Source of the DNA: Actinomycetota bacterium | Lineage (GTDB): Bacteria; Actinomycetota; Actinomycetes; Actinomycetales; Microbacteriaceae | Direction: 5' to 3' | Assembly (NCBI GenBank): GCA_013297625.1 | Contig: JAAFHT010000010.1 | Location: forward strand, 1-46,314 | Length of the DNA: 46,314 bases | Shown here: positions 25,055 to 35,619 of the stretch, piece after piece | Layout: each line of letters opens with the position of its first letter | Numbering within the stretch: position 1 is the first letter of the stretch | Made by a program: the position numbers and the translations under genes | Notes under the pieces: generated by a model | Seen by the model: the letters and a program-made list of their open reading frames with translations, nothing else | Database searches by the model: none | Told to the model about the DNA's origin: nothing

Positions 25055-25077
25055 TTCCGCCGACTGTAATGGCGGAA
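25055..25077 (-). terminator. Possible hairpin terminator after the RsmC/RlmG-type gene
   Basis: TTCCGCC (25055-25061) and GGCGGAA (25071-25077) form a 7-bp stem with a 9-nt loop in the 97-bp gap after the methyltransferase stop (25100), read leftward. It is modest in length and has no T tract. Confidence 0.4.
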
Positions 25078-25099
25078 TCTCTGAACGGCGAGGTCTACT

Positions 25100-26233
25100 T
25101 CATCTTTGTCGCGACGCCGTCACGGTGAACTTTGGCGTGCGCGCCACCTGACGCGTTGGCCCCACGGCGCGCTCGAGCGCAGGCACATACGCGAGGTGGC
25201 TGTTCCACACCGCCCAGAGCTGACCGCCCGGGCGAAGCACTCGGCCGGCGTCCGCGAACAACCGCAGTGCGATGCCCGTGTGCACCGCCGCCCCCACGTG
25301 AAACGGCGGGTTGAGCACGATGAGGTCGGCGCTCGCATCGGGTTGCATCGATAGCCCGTCGTCGTGGACAGCTTCGACGCGCACACCATTCGCCACCGCT
25401 GTGAGCGCGGCACTCTGCACGGCCACCGTCGAGACGTCGCTCGCGATAACGCGCGCGCCCGGCTGGCGGCGCGCGAGAAATGCGGCGAGCACGCCCGAGC
25501 CACACGCCAGATCGATCGCGGTGGCGAACGCGGGCAACTGTCCGGCCGCGTCGAGCAGCGCCCGCGTTCCGACATCGAGCGATGCGCCCGCGAACACACC
25601 CGCCAGCGCGACGATGTGCAGCTCGTGGTCGGGGTCGAAACCGCGCGCCGGTTCGGCCGGCGCGATGCGGCGCGGCCTGCGCGCGGTGAGCAGGCGGGCC
25701 TTCCCGCGCGCGAGCGACACGTCAACCCGCTCGAAGCTCGAGCGCAGTACGTCGTTCTGGGTGGGCGTCATGTGTTTGAGCATGTTGCCGGCCACGAGCA
25801 CGAGGTCGGGATGCGCGCGTGCGGCCAGAAGACGAGCAACCGCATCGAGGCGATCGAGCGAGCGCGGCAGGCGAACGATCGCAAGGCGAGCCTCCGGTGT
25901 CATGACACTGTCGAGTGGGTGATGCTCGATGCCGCCGACCGACGCGACGCGCGCATTCGCCTCGAGCGCGCGCTGGGCGACGAGGGAGTCTTGGTGCACG
26001 CGGATGACGCCCGCGCCGAGGGTTCGCGCCCCGAGCGACACGGCGCCATGCGTGTCATCGACGACCACCACAGTTGCGGCAGCCGCCGGCGCGTCGTCGA
26101 GCGCCACCGCTGCTGTATCGAGCAGATAGCGGTCAGCGGCGTCCCACGCGCGCAGCTCGGGCGCCTCGATGTCGGGGCTTCGCCGCAACTTGTGAAGCAA
26201 CGCGGTGAGCTCGGTGTCGCCCAGTTCGGTCAC
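25100..26233 (-). CDS. RsmC/RlmG-type rRNA guanine-N2 methyltransferase-like protein
   Basis: The 377-residue protein has the two-domain layout of RsmC/RlmG enzymes. A degenerate N-terminal Rossmann half (about 30-190: DRYLLDTAA, VVVDDTHGAVSL, VAGNMLKHMTPTQ) is followed by a functional C-terminal SAM domain: AIDLACGSGVLAAFLARR (motif I, about 242-259), VIASDVSTVAV (Asp of motif II) and the catalytic LNPPFHVG (NPPF, motif IV). The NPPFH pattern is specific for N2-guanine methylation of 16S or 23S rRNA in this family. Which guanine is modified is not decidable. GTG start at 26233; the TAGGGT box suggests leaderless transcription. Confidence 0.82.
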   Translation of the reverse strand: MTELGDTELTALLHKLRRSPDIEAPELRAWDAADRYLLDTAAVALDDAPAAAATVVVVDDTHGAVSLGARTLGAGVIRVHQDSLVAQRALEANARVASVGGIEHHPLDSVMTPEARLAIVRLPRSLDRLDAVARLLAARAHPDLVLVAGNMLKHMTPTQNDVLRSSFERVDVSLARGKARLLTARRPRRIAPAEPARGFDPDHELHIVALAGVFAGASLDVGTRALLDAAGQLPAFATAIDLACGSGVLAAFLARRQPGARVIASDVSTVAVQSAALTAVANGVRVEAVHDDGLSMQPDASADLIVLNPPFHVGAAVHTGIALRLFADAGRVLRPGGQLWAVWNSHLAYVPALERAVGPTRQVARTPKFTVTASRQR

Positions 26234-26239
26234 GAAGCC

Positions 26240-26245
26240 ACCCTA
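26240..26245 (-). promoter_or_regulatory. -10 box for leaderless methyltransferase gene
   Basis: On the minus strand TAGGGT precedes GTG 26233 by 6 nt, without Shine-Dalgarno. Confidence 0.4.
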
Positions 26246-26270
26246 GGGCTGGCCAATCGCCGCCGCTGAC

Positions 26271-26639
26271 TCAGACTCGAGTGAGCAACGTGGCGACGCT
26301 CTCTTGCAGTTCGATCGTGCCGAAGGGCTTGATGAGATACGCGTCAATGCCCGCATCGAAGGCAACCTTGAGGTCGCTCTCTTGTGCCCGCGCCGTGAGC
26401 ATGAGCACCTTGGTGGCGCTGATCTCGGCGTGCGCGCGCAGAGCGACACAGACGTCGATGCCCGTGAGACCCGGCATCATCCAGTCGAGAACGATCAGGT
26501 CGGGACGTTCCGCTATGGCCAGGCGAAGGGCCTCGTCGCCATTATCGGCGAACAGTAACTCGTAGCCCTCGCGGTGTAGTCGACGCTGGATGAGCGTCTG
26601 AATGTCTGACTCATCCTCGGCGACCAAAATTCGTACCAC
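26271..26639 (-). CDS. Single-domain (CheY-like) response regulator, copy 1
   Basis: The 122-residue product is a bare REC domain: acidic pair E8-D9, phospho-acceptor D52 in IVLDWMMPG, Thr82 in LMLTAR, and K104 in YLIKPFG. No DNA-binding or enzymatic output domain follows. It starts at GTG 26639 with AAAGGGGG upstream. It diverges from a MASE1 histidine kinase by 43 bp, so the two form a two-component pair. The signal must be passed on by protein-protein contact or a phosphorelay. It has the same size and residue positions as copy 2 at 45709 (D52, K104, WMMP). Confidence 0.88.
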   Translation of the reverse strand: MVRILVAEDESDIQTLIQRRLHREGYELLFADNGDEALRLAIAERPDLIVLDWMMPGLTGIDVCVALRAHAEISATKVLMLTARAQESDLKVAFDAGIDAYLIKPFGTIELQESVATLLTRV

Positions 26640-26669
26640 GACCCTGCCCCCTTTCCGCCCACCGAGGGC

Positions 26670-26675
26670 TAGTGT
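26670..26675 (+). promoter_or_regulatory. -10 box for leaderless MASE1 kinase gene
   Basis: TAGTGT ends 7 nt before GTG 26683; the 43-bp divergent gap has no Shine-Dalgarno at proper spacing for this start. This supports GTG 26683 over the upstream in-frame codons. Confidence 0.4.
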
Positions 26676-26682
26676 CGGGCGT

Positions 26683-28710
26683 GTGAGCCCGACTCGACAC
26701 CGTGATTTGCAGCAAGAAGATGCCGCGTTGCTGGGCGCGGTCGGCTTGGTTCAGCGGTCACGCGACCTGAAGCGACCAGCCTACGTGACCCTCATCGTGG
26801 GCCTCACACTCGTGACATTTGGGCTCGGATTCGCTGCCCTGTACCTCTCGGCCCCCGGCGGCACCACAGCCATCTGGTGGCCAGCGGCCGGAGCGGGCGC
26901 GTTGCTCGCGCTGATCTACCGGGGGCCACGGTGGCAGGTTCTGGTGCTCGTCGGCGCCGCGGGCGCAGGCTCGAACGCGCTCGTCGGTAAGCCTCTTGAT
27001 GTCACCCTATGGAGTGCTGTCGCGCTCGTCATCGAGATTGCGGTGTTCATGTGGGTGCTAGGCCCACAGGGCCGCTCGGCGATGCTCTCGTCACGGCGCG
27101 GATTGCTGCGGTTCATTGTGGCCGCGTTGAGTGCGTCGGTCGCTGTCGCTGCCATCGTGGGGATGGCGTTCGTGGCGAACGACGTGAGCCCGCTCCCCAC
27201 TTTCGGGGCATTGATACCGTCGCACCTCTCGGCCCTGCTCATCATCGCGCCGCTCGCCCTGGTGCCGCTTCCGCGGCGCACCCCCGGGCAGGTCATCGAG
27301 TTGATCGTGCAGTTAATCTTGACCACAGGCGCCGCCCTGCTGATCTTCTTGCCATTTCAGACCGGCCCTCTGAGTTCTTTGCTGTTCCCCCTTTTTGGGT
27401 GGGCGGCCGTGCGGTTTCGACCCGTCATCCCTACCCTTGAACTCATCGCGCTGGGGATCATTGTTTCCGCGATGACGGCGCTCGGCGGGGGGCCCTTCGC
27501 CCTGGTTGACAACACGCTGCCCCCAGAAAGGTACGTTCAGCTGTATCTCTTGGCGATGGCACTGACCATTCAGTTCATCACCGTGGTACGCAGCGAGCAC
27601 GCCGAACTCCGCGCCGCGAACGACCTGCGGGGCGCCGTATTGCGCGGCGGCTTCGTCGGTTCGCAGGTGGGGTCCATGTTTCTGCGTCCGATGCCGGGCG
27701 CGAGCCCGAGCATCCTCGAGATCAACGATGTCGCCGCCGACCTGATCGACGAAGCCTGGCTAAGCCCGCTCATCGATGCGTGGCTCGTGAGTGGAACAGA
27801 CGACCTCTCGACGGACGTGCTCATCGCCGACGACCGGACCGTTCAGGTATACGGCCGGCACGTGCCCACCGCCGACGGAGAGGTGGTGCTCGGCCTGCAA
27901 GTGGTCGAGATCACTGACTTCGTGGCAGCTCAGCGGGCCATGGTCGACGCCATGGCTCGCGAGCGACTCGTGGCCGAAGAGTTGCGCGCGCTCGCCCGGC
28001 AGAAGGAAGACTTTGTCTCTTCCGTCAGCCACGAATTGCGCACGCCGATCACGAGCATTCTCGGCTTCGCGGAAGAGCTGAGAGAGACGGCGACGCCCGA
28101 TCAGCAACAGTCGGCTGACATCATCGTGCGAAATGCACAGCGTTTGACCGAGATGGTGGAGCAGTTGCTAGAGATCGGTCGCATGACCGCCCCTAACCCA
28201 CTTCGCGAATCACACACGATCGACCTGACCAGGATTGCCCGGGACACGATTCAAGAACAGTCGGGAATCGCTCATGGCCGCAACGTCACCATCTCGGACC
28301 ACTTGAGCGCGGACCCGACCCCCGTAATGGCCAGCACGAACACCGTGGGTCGCATCGTCACCAACCTTCTCTCTAACGCCCTCAAGTTCACGCCGCCGGG
28401 CGGAAGTGTCGACATCACAACGGCCAGCGATGGAATAACGGCCACTTTGATCGTGGACGATTCGGGCGCCGGCATCAGCGATATCGACCTACCTCACGTC
28501 TTTGAGCGGTTTTTCCGCAGTGACGACGCAGAAAAAAGACTGATCCCCGGAACAGGACTCGGCTTGTCCATCGTGCGATCACTCGTGCAGTCCCACGGCG
28601 GCGACATCTCGATCAGCCGGTCGCCTCTCGGCGGAGCGCGTATGGTCGTCACCCTTCCCGCAGCCTTCGACGACACCCCCCGCTTCGCCGACAGTACTGC
28701 TGAGAACTAG
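26683..28710 (+). CDS. MASE1-domain sensor histidine kinase with PAS-like region
   Basis: From GTG 26683 the product is 675 residues. About eight transmembrane helices (about 30-310) form a MASE1-like sensor (GGTTAIWWPAAGAGALLAL is its hallmark). A cytosolic PAS-like part follows (about 330-430, ending DFVAAQRAMVDAMARERL), then HisKA with phospho-acceptor H450 in SVSHELRTPITSILGF, and the ATPase domain with NLLSNALKFTPPGG (N box), DDSGAGISD (G1), FERFFRS and GTGLGLSIV (G2). All kinase boxes look intact. The neighbour response regulator is REC only. Its stop overlaps that of convergent hspR (CTAG). The ligand is unknown. Confidence 0.88.
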   Translation: MSPTRHRDLQQEDAALLGAVGLVQRSRDLKRPAYVTLIVGLTLVTFGLGFAALYLSAPGGTTAIWWPAAGAGALLALIYRGPRWQVLVLVGAAGAGSNALVGKPLDVTLWSAVALVIEIAVFMWVLGPQGRSAMLSSRRGLLRFIVAALSASVAVAAIVGMAFVANDVSPLPTFGALIPSHLSALLIIAPLALVPLPRRTPGQVIELIVQLILTTGAALLIFLPFQTGPLSSLLFPLFGWAAVRFRPVIPTLELIALGIIVSAMTALGGGPFALVDNTLPPERYVQLYLLAMALTIQFITVVRSEHAELRAANDLRGAVLRGGFVGSQVGSMFLRPMPGASPSILEINDVAADLIDEAWLSPLIDAWLVSGTDDLSTDVLIADDRTVQVYGRHVPTADGEVVLGLQVVEITDFVAAQRAMVDAMARERLVAEELRALARQKEDFVSSVSHELRTPITSILGFAEELRETATPDQQQSADIIVRNAQRLTEMVEQLLEIGRMTAPNPLRESHTIDLTRIARDTIQEQSGIAHGRNVTISDHLSADPTPVMASTNTVGRIVTNLLSNALKFTPPGGSVDITTASDGITATLIVDDSGAGISDIDLPHVFERFFRSDDAEKRLIPGTGLGLSIVRSLVQSHGGDISISRSPLGGARMVVTLPAAFDDTPRFADSTAEN

Positions 28711-29159
28711 CTGCGCCGCAATGGACGCCAGACCACGAGCTGGTTCGACTTCTGGGCGCGAGTACCGGCCTTGATCGACACGACCTCGCCCTCGGCGCCG
28801 GCCGCGAAGACGCGACGGCCGGGGCGCGCGAGCAACTCGTCGGCGAGCGCCGCTTCGAGTTCGCGCACGCGCGAGCGCAACGCAACGACCTCGTTTTCGA
28901 GTTCAAGAATGCGGCGGATGCCCGCGAGGTTGAGGCCCTCAGAACTCAAGCGCGCGATCTCACGCAACTGCACCACATCGCGCATCGAGTAGCGCCGACT
29001 CTGCCCCGCGGTGCGCGTCGGCCGCACGAGGCCGAGCCGGTCGTACTGCCGCAGCGTTTGCGGATGCATGCCCGCGAGCTCAGCGGCGACCGCGATCGCG
29101 AAGATCGGGCTGTTCTCATCCATGGCCGTCATTGTGTCGCGATCACCGCCCGTCGTCAT
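28707..29159 (-). CDS. hspR: HspR, MerR-family heat-shock repressor
   Basis: The 150-residue protein matches HspR in length and position (last gene of the dnaK operon). The MerR winged helix-turn-helix is FAIAVAAELAGMHPQTLRQYDRLGLV (split over about 20-45) with TAGQSRRYSMRDVVQLREI; a coiled coil (LENEVVALRSRVRELEAALADEL) follows and a basic C-terminal tail. HspR binds HAIR sites and, in actinobacteria, uses DnaK as co-repressor. Matching sites are seen before clpB and before dnaK. The ATG at 29159 overlaps the dnaJ stop (ATGA). Confidence 0.92.
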   Translation of the reverse strand: MTTGGDRDTMTAMDENSPIFAIAVAAELAGMHPQTLRQYDRLGLVRPTRTAGQSRRYSMRDVVQLREIARLSSEGLNLAGIRRILELENEVVALRSRVRELEAALADELLARPGRRVFAAGAEGEVVSIKAGTRAQKSNQLVVWRPLRRS

Positions 29160-30130
29160 CCGTGCGCTCGAGAGAGCAACTCGTCGCGCGGGTTTTCCGC
29201 GGGCAGTGCCGCGGCGAACTGCTGCAGGTGTTTGGTCGCCTCGGCGCTCAGGTTCGACGGCACCGCAACCTGAACCGTCGCGAGCAAGTCGCCGACGCCC
29301 TTCGCCGTGGTGACACCGCGACCCTTGACCCGCAACACACGCCCGCTCGGAGTACCAGCCGCGACGCGCAGCTTGACGGGGTCGCCGCCAAGGGTCGGCA
29401 CTTCGATCGTGGCACCGAGGGCCGCCTCGACGAACGTGACGGGAACATCCACTCGAAGGTGCAAACCATCGCGCGTAAACACGGGATGCGGGCGCACCTG
29501 CACCGTCAGCACGAGGTCGCCCGGCTCGCCGCCATCGCGACTCTGCTCGCCTTTGCCGCGCAAGCGGATCTTCTGCCCGTCGGCAACGCCCGCCGGAATC
29601 TTGACCTGAATGGGCTTGCCGCCCCCCGGGTTCTCGAGCGTGACGGTGTCACCGTGCACCGCGGTGTCGAACTCGAGGCCGACACTCGCAACATGGTCGC
29701 GGCCCTTGGTGGGCGCGCCGTAGCGACGACCGGCTCCCGGCTGGCCGGGCGCGCCGTTGCCAAAGAGCCCGCCGAAGATGTCTTCAAAGCCGCCGGGGGC
29801 GCTGCGTCGGCCGCCTTGCGCGCCGCCGTTGAACATCCCGCCAAAGACGTCATCGAATCCGCCCGGGGCGCCGCCCGCCGTAAAGCGAGCCCCCGAGCCC
29901 ATCGCGCGAATCTGGTCGTACTCGGCACGTTGCGTGGGGTCGCTCAAGACCGAGTGCGCTTCGCTGATTTCTTTGAAGCGCGCCTCGGCGGCGGCATTGC
30001 CCGGGTTCGAGTCGGGGTGATGCTGGCGCGCGAGTTTGCGATAGGCCTTCTTGAGCTCGGCCTCGCTGACGTCTTTCGACACCCCGAGAACGGCGTAGAA
30101 GTCTTTATCGAACCAGTCTTGACTGGCCAC
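29156..30130 (-). CDS. dnaJ: DnaJ-family co-chaperone without zinc finger (CbpA-like)
   Basis: The 324-residue DnaJ homologue stimulates the DnaK ATPase. The J-domain at about 8-72 contains FYAVLGVSKDVSEAELKKAYRKL-type helices and the HPD tripeptide in RQHHPDSNP. A Gly/Phe region (GGFDDVFGGMFNGG, FEDIFGGLFGN) is followed directly by the C-terminal substrate-binding domains (about 140-310). The CxxCxGxG zinc repeats are absent, so it is a class-II (DnaJ1/CbpA-type) protein, as is common for the operon copy in Actinobacteria. GTG start with GAGGTGA upstream. It sits between grpE and hspR. Confidence 0.92.
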   Translation of the reverse strand: MASQDWFDKDFYAVLGVSKDVSEAELKKAYRKLARQHHPDSNPGNAAAEARFKEISEAHSVLSDPTQRAEYDQIRAMGSGARFTAGGAPGGFDDVFGGMFNGGAQGGRRSAPGGFEDIFGGLFGNGAPGQPGAGRRYGAPTKGRDHVASVGLEFDTAVHGDTVTLENPGGGKPIQVKIPAGVADGQKIRLRGKGEQSRDGGEPGDLVLTVQVRPHPVFTRDGLHLRVDVPVTFVEAALGATIEVPTLGGDPVKLRVAAGTPSGRVLRVKGRGVTTAKGVGDLLATVQVAVPSNLSAEATKHLQQFAAALPAENPRDELLSRAHG

Positions 30131-30138
30131 GGGTCACC

Positions 30139-30741
30139 TCAGCTCTGGGGCACCGAGACGGCCACCTTCGCGGGCCGCACAAGGCGATCACCGAGAACGT
30201 AGCCCACCTCGATGACGTCGGCGACGGTCTGGCTCGTAGCCTCGGCGCTCGGCAATTGCACGATCGCCTGGTGGAAGGCCCGGTCGAACGCTTCGCCGAC
30301 CACACCGACCGAAGCGAGACCGTAGCGCTCGAACGCGAGCCGCAGCTTTTGCGCAACGAGCTCGAGAGGGCTGCCCTCGAGGTCGCCATGCGCCGCCGCG
30401 CGATCGAGGTCATCGATCGCGGGCAGCAGCGAGCGGATCACATCGGCGATCACGGCGTCACGGTTCGCGGCGCGGTCGCGTTCGACGCGCGTGCGAAAGT
30501 TCGCCAGCTCTGCCTCGGCGCGGGCGGCGCGATCGCGGTATTCCTCGATCTCGCGCTGCCCGGCCTCCGACAAGATGTGGTCAATGTCGGCGTCGAGAGT
30601 GTTGCCGGTCTCTGACACCTCGACGTCAGCGTCTTCCGCCGCGAACAGGTCGTCGCTCGACGGGGCGTCGGTCGATGCCCCGTCGTCGGCGAGCGGCTCG
30701 TGCTGCTCGTCGCGCGGCTCGTCGTGGTCTTTCGCCGCCAT
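30139..30741 (-). CDS. grpE: Nucleotide exchange factor GrpE
   Basis: GrpE releases ADP from DnaK. The 200-residue protein starts with a very acidic tail (first ~60 residues), then a long coiled coil (HILSEAGQREIEEYRDRAARAEAELANFRTR-type segment in about 55-95) and the beta-domain with FDRAFHQAIVQLPS and VIEVGYVLGDRLVRPAKVAVS, the C-terminal signature. It lies between dnaK (2 bp gap) and dnaJ (8 bp gap), in the canonical actinobacterial order. Confidence 0.93.
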   Translation of the reverse strand: MAAKDHDEPRDEQHEPLADDGASTDAPSSDDLFAAEDADVEVSETGNTLDADIDHILSEAGQREIEEYRDRAARAEAELANFRTRVERDRAANRDAVIADVIRSLLPAIDDLDRAAAHGDLEGSPLELVAQKLRLAFERYGLASVGVVGEAFDRAFHQAIVQLPSAEATSQTVADVIEVGYVLGDRLVRPAKVAVSVPQS

Positions 30742-30743
30742 GA

Positions 30744-32639
<1,896 letters not shown>

Positions 32640-32659
32640 TCAGATCAGGGGCGCGAAAG

Positions 32660-32680
32660 GTTGAGTCGCGCTGTATCAAG
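32660..32680. promoter_or_regulatory. HAIR-like operator 1 upstream of dnaK
   Basis: GTTGAGT-N7-TATCAAG fits the HAIR consensus CTTGAGT-N7-ACTCAAG at 11 of 14 arm positions with the exact 7-bp spacer. It lies 36-56 bp upstream of the dnaK start. Confidence 0.6.
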
Positions 32681-32722
32681 TTTGAGATTCGGGATGCTCC
32701 CTGTCAAGTCGCCCACGTCAAA

Positions 32723-32743
32723 CTTGAGCGACCCTGGCTCAAT
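32723..32743. promoter_or_regulatory. HAIR-like operator 2 upstream of dnaK
   Basis: CTTGAGC-N7-GCTCAAT fits the HAIR consensus at 11 of 14 arm positions and keeps the exact 7-bp spacer, with a symmetric T-to-C/A-to-G change at the inner ends. It lies 99-119 bp upstream of the dnaK start and may cover the promoter. TTGACA (minus strand, around 32705) is a possible -35. Confidence 0.7.
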
Positions 32744-32818
32744 TCTCAGGTTGCGCGCAGGTGGAGGATTCACGAAACCGACGCCGATTCGCGCTACCTC
32801 GTGTTCACTCCCGAGGGG

Positions 32819-32824
32819 TAGCGT
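32819..32824 (+). promoter_or_regulatory. -10 box for leaderless UMF1 transporter gene
   Basis: TAGCGT lies 6 nt before ATG 32831 with no Shine-Dalgarno. Confidence 0.4.
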
Positions 32825-32830
32825 GAGCTC

Positions 32831-34252
32831 ATGACTGAGAAGCCTGCCGACAACGAAGTTGGCGCCCCCCTCGTTCCTCCGACCGTTGCGCGCACGGGCG
32901 CCATCGCCGCCGTTGCCTCTGACCTCGACGACAAGGTCGTGCCTCGCAAGCAGGTGTGGTCGTGGGCGATGTGGGACTGGGCGACCCAGCCCTTCAACAC
33001 GGTCATTCTCACTTTCGTCTTCACGGCCTTGTATCTGACGAGTGACTCCTTCATTGACCCAGAGATCGTCGCGCTCGGTGAGGACGACCCAACGTTCAGG
33101 CAAGCACTTGATCAGCTCGCCGCTGGGATCGGCTTCGCCGGGCTCATCGCCGGTTTGCTCATCGCTCTCGTGGCGCCGGTTCTCGGTCAACGCTCCGACG
33201 CTGCCGGAAATCGCAAGCTATGGCTCGGAATTGGTACGGGGCTCCTCGTGCTTTCCACCGCCGGCCTGTACTTCGTGGAAGCAGCTCCGGCGTGGTTCTG
33301 GCTGGGCGCGTCGCTCATCGCCGCTGGCTCGGTCTTCAGCGAGATCGCCGGCGTCAACTACAACGCGATGCTCAACCAGGTCTCCACACCCAAGACGGTC
33401 GGTCGGGTGAGTGGTCTGGGATGGGGCTTCGGGTACCTCGGTGGCATCATCGCCATGGTTCTCGTCGTCATCGCCGACACCTTCAATTTCTTTGGGCTCC
33501 CCACCGATAACGGTTTGCCCTTCCGTGTCATCGCACTCGGCTGCGCAATCTGGATTGTGCTGTTCTCGATCCCGATCTTCCTCAATGTGCCAGAGGCACC
33601 GCCAGCCCCGGGCAGAGAGCGCGTGAGCTTCTTCCGCTCATACGTTGTGCTCGTGAAGGACATCGGTCGGCTCTTTCGTGAGAGCCGCCAGACCTTCTGG
33701 TTCTTGCTTGCCGCGGCCGTATATCGAGATGGCCTCGCCGGCGTGTTCGCTTTCGGCGCGATTCTCGCCGCCGTGGCCTTTGGGTTCTCCGACCAAGAAG
33801 TGATTATCTTCGGCATCGCCGCAAACTTGGTGGCCGGTGTTTCTACGATCGCTGCCGGTCGTCTGGACGACCGATTCGGTGCACGAACCGTGATCCTGGC
33901 AGCACTTGGCGGGCTCGTTGTCGCGGGCCTTCTGGTGTTCTTCTTGGCTCCGCTCGGCACCATCGTGTTCTGGATCTTCGGCCTCGCCTTGACGATCTTC
34001 GTCGGCCCTGTGCAAGCGGCGAGTCGTTCGTTGCTGGCGCGCGTCACTCCCCCCGGGCGAGAGGGAGAGATCTTTGGTCTCTACGCGACCACGGGTCGCG
34101 CGGCGAGCTTCCTGTCGCCCGCGCTGTGGGCGATCTTCATCACGGCCTTTGGGGCAACGATCTTCGGGGTGCTCGGAATCGTCGTCATCCTTGCCGTCGG
34201 CTTCGTGCTCATGCTCTTCGTGAAGCCGGGAGAGCACGCCAAGATCAGCTGA
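32831..34252 (+). CDS. UMF1-family MFS transporter
   Basis: The 473-residue protein has 12 predicted transmembrane helices. The start of the first helix, WSWAMWDWATQPFNTVILTFVF, is the UMF1 (Atg22-like) hallmark where the usual text is YDWANSAF. GQRSDAAGNRK follows helix 2 (MFS G-x-x-D-R-x-G-R-K motif A), and VNYNAMLNQVSTPKTVGRVSGLGWGFGYLGG is the conserved family core. Homologues are vacuolar amino-acid effluxers in fungi; the bacterial substrate is not known. The gene is separated by 4 bp from the convergent GNAT-AAA gene. Confidence 0.85.
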   Translation: MTEKPADNEVGAPLVPPTVARTGAIAAVASDLDDKVVPRKQVWSWAMWDWATQPFNTVILTFVFTALYLTSDSFIDPEIVALGEDDPTFRQALDQLAAGIGFAGLIAGLLIALVAPVLGQRSDAAGNRKLWLGIGTGLLVLSTAGLYFVEAAPAWFWLGASLIAAGSVFSEIAGVNYNAMLNQVSTPKTVGRVSGLGWGFGYLGGIIAMVLVVIADTFNFFGLPTDNGLPFRVIALGCAIWIVLFSIPIFLNVPEAPPAPGRERVSFFRSYVVLVKDIGRLFRESRQTFWFLLAAAVYRDGLAGVFAFGAILAAVAFGFSDQEVIIFGIAANLVAGVSTIAAGRLDDRFGARTVILAALGGLVVAGLLVFFLAPLGTIVFWIFGLALTIFVGPVQAASRSLLARVTPPGREGEIFGLYATTGRAASFLSPALWAIFITAFGATIFGVLGIVVILAVGFVLMLFVKPGEHAKIS

Positions 34253-34256
34253 CCGA

Positions 34257-35540
34257 CTAGGTGCGAGCGAGGGCCGCGATATCGTCTCGGAACTCGCTCG
34301 CTACCTCGGCCGACACCGTCGCGCGCGTGCGGGCAATCGCCGTCACGTAGTCCGACGTCGATGGCCCGCGGATGCCCGCTCCGGGCTCCCCGAACACCGA
34401 CTGCTCGAGTGCCGACTGTGACGCCGTGCGCGCGGCAAACTCGATGTCGGCGGGCGAATAGCCGTCGCTGCTCGCGACCAACTGTTCGAGGTCAACTTGG
34501 CCCTGCACCGAATCGGGGACATAGCGCGACCAGATGGCGTGGCGAGCCGCAGCATCCGGAAGCCCGATGGGAATGACGTAGTCGAACCGGCCGTGCCGCA
34601 AGAAGGCGTCATCGAGCGCGCGAATGAAGTTGGTGGCGCAGATCAAGAGGCGTCCGGGCGAATCGCGGAAAGCGGGGATGATCTTGAGCAGCTCATTCGT
34701 CACGCCCTGCATGGCCGAGGGCGGTTCGCCGCCGCGCTGCGCCGCGATCTCTTCCACCTCGTCGATGAAGACGATGACGTGGTCGAGCTCGGCGATCGTC
34801 GCGAAAGTCTCGCGCAGGCCCCCGGCCAGACCTTGCGGGCCATGCGCTAGCCGCGACGGAAACACCTCGACGAACGGCCACTGCAATCGCGAGGCCACGG
34901 CCTTAGCAAAGGTGGTCTTGCCCGTGCCGGGAGGGCCGAACAGCACGATCGATCGCGGCGGCTCAACGCCGAACTGCTCGGCGAGCGCTGGGTCGGCGAG
35001 CGGCAAAACGAGTCGTCGCTCAAGCAACTCTTTCTCGGCCTGCATGCCCGCGATCGAGCCCCACAGGTCACGCGCGAGAATGCGTCCGCCTAGCTCACGC
35101 AACGCGGTGAGTTCACGTTGCTTCACCGGAATCTCGCGTTCGAAATAGCTCAGGTGCGCGCGGTCGTGAAATCCCGCCTTGGTAAGGGCGCCGTGCTGGT
35201 GCTGCTGATCGGGCACAAGGATCGACAGTCGAGTAAGGCCCTGCGGGGCCATGCGCTGCTCGAGCGCCGCCAAGAGCGAGCCGGCGATGCCCACGCCGCG
35301 TGCCGACGCCGTCACGGCAAGAAAGACGATCCACCCTTGATCGTGGGCGGCACGAGCCACGGCCACGCCGAGCACGGTCTCGCCGTTGACCGCAACGACC
35401 GCGTGATCTTTCTCGCACGACGCCAGAACTTCGGCGAGGGCATAGACCGGTTCGACGCCATCGGCACGCACTTCGTCCCACAGGCGCAGAATGGCGTCCA
35501 TATCGGAGGGTTGGTAGTCGCGCAGGCGGGTGGAGTTCAT
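34257..35540 (-). CDS. Fused GNAT acetyltransferase and AAA+ ATPase
   Basis: A single 427-residue chain joins two families. Residues 1-~135 are a GNAT domain: YALAEVLASCEKDHAVVAVNG, IVFLAVTASARGVGIAGSLL with acetyl-CoA-binding R81-G-V-G-I-A, and the closing GFHDRAHLSYFER. Residues ~155-400 are a classical (p97/PAN-like) AAA module: GMQAEKELLERRLVLPL, Walker A GPPGTGKT at 202-209, Walker B VFIDE (D260-E261), sensor-1 Asn304, Arg fingers R315/R318 in DAFLRHGRFD, and SPADIEFAAR. The usual aromatic pore-loop residue is absent (SRLAHGPQG). ATG 35540 has GAGGA just upstream. The function of the fusion is unknown to me. Confidence 0.85.
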   Translation of the reverse strand: MNSTRLRDYQPSDMDAILRLWDEVRADGVEPVYALAEVLASCEKDHAVVAVNGETVLGVAVARAAHDQGWIVFLAVTASARGVGIAGSLLAALEQRMAPQGLTRLSILVPDQQHQHGALTKAGFHDRAHLSYFEREIPVKQRELTALRELGGRILARDLWGSIAGMQAEKELLERRLVLPLADPALAEQFGVEPPRSIVLFGPPGTGKTTFAKAVASRLQWPFVEVFPSRLAHGPQGLAGGLRETFATIAELDHVIVFIDEVEEIAAQRGGEPPSAMQGVTNELLKIIPAFRDSPGRLLICATNFIRALDDAFLRHGRFDYVIPIGLPDAAARHAIWSRYVPDSVQGQVDLEQLVASSDGYSPADIEFAARTASQSALEQSVFGEPGAGIRGPSTSDYVTAIARTRATVSAEVASEFRDDIAALART

Positions 35541-35619
35541 TCCTCATGGTCGCAACGCTCGCCGAGAGTCGCCCGCGTACTGGCTGTGACACTGGCGAAC
35601 GTCATAAGGCGTCGCGAGC

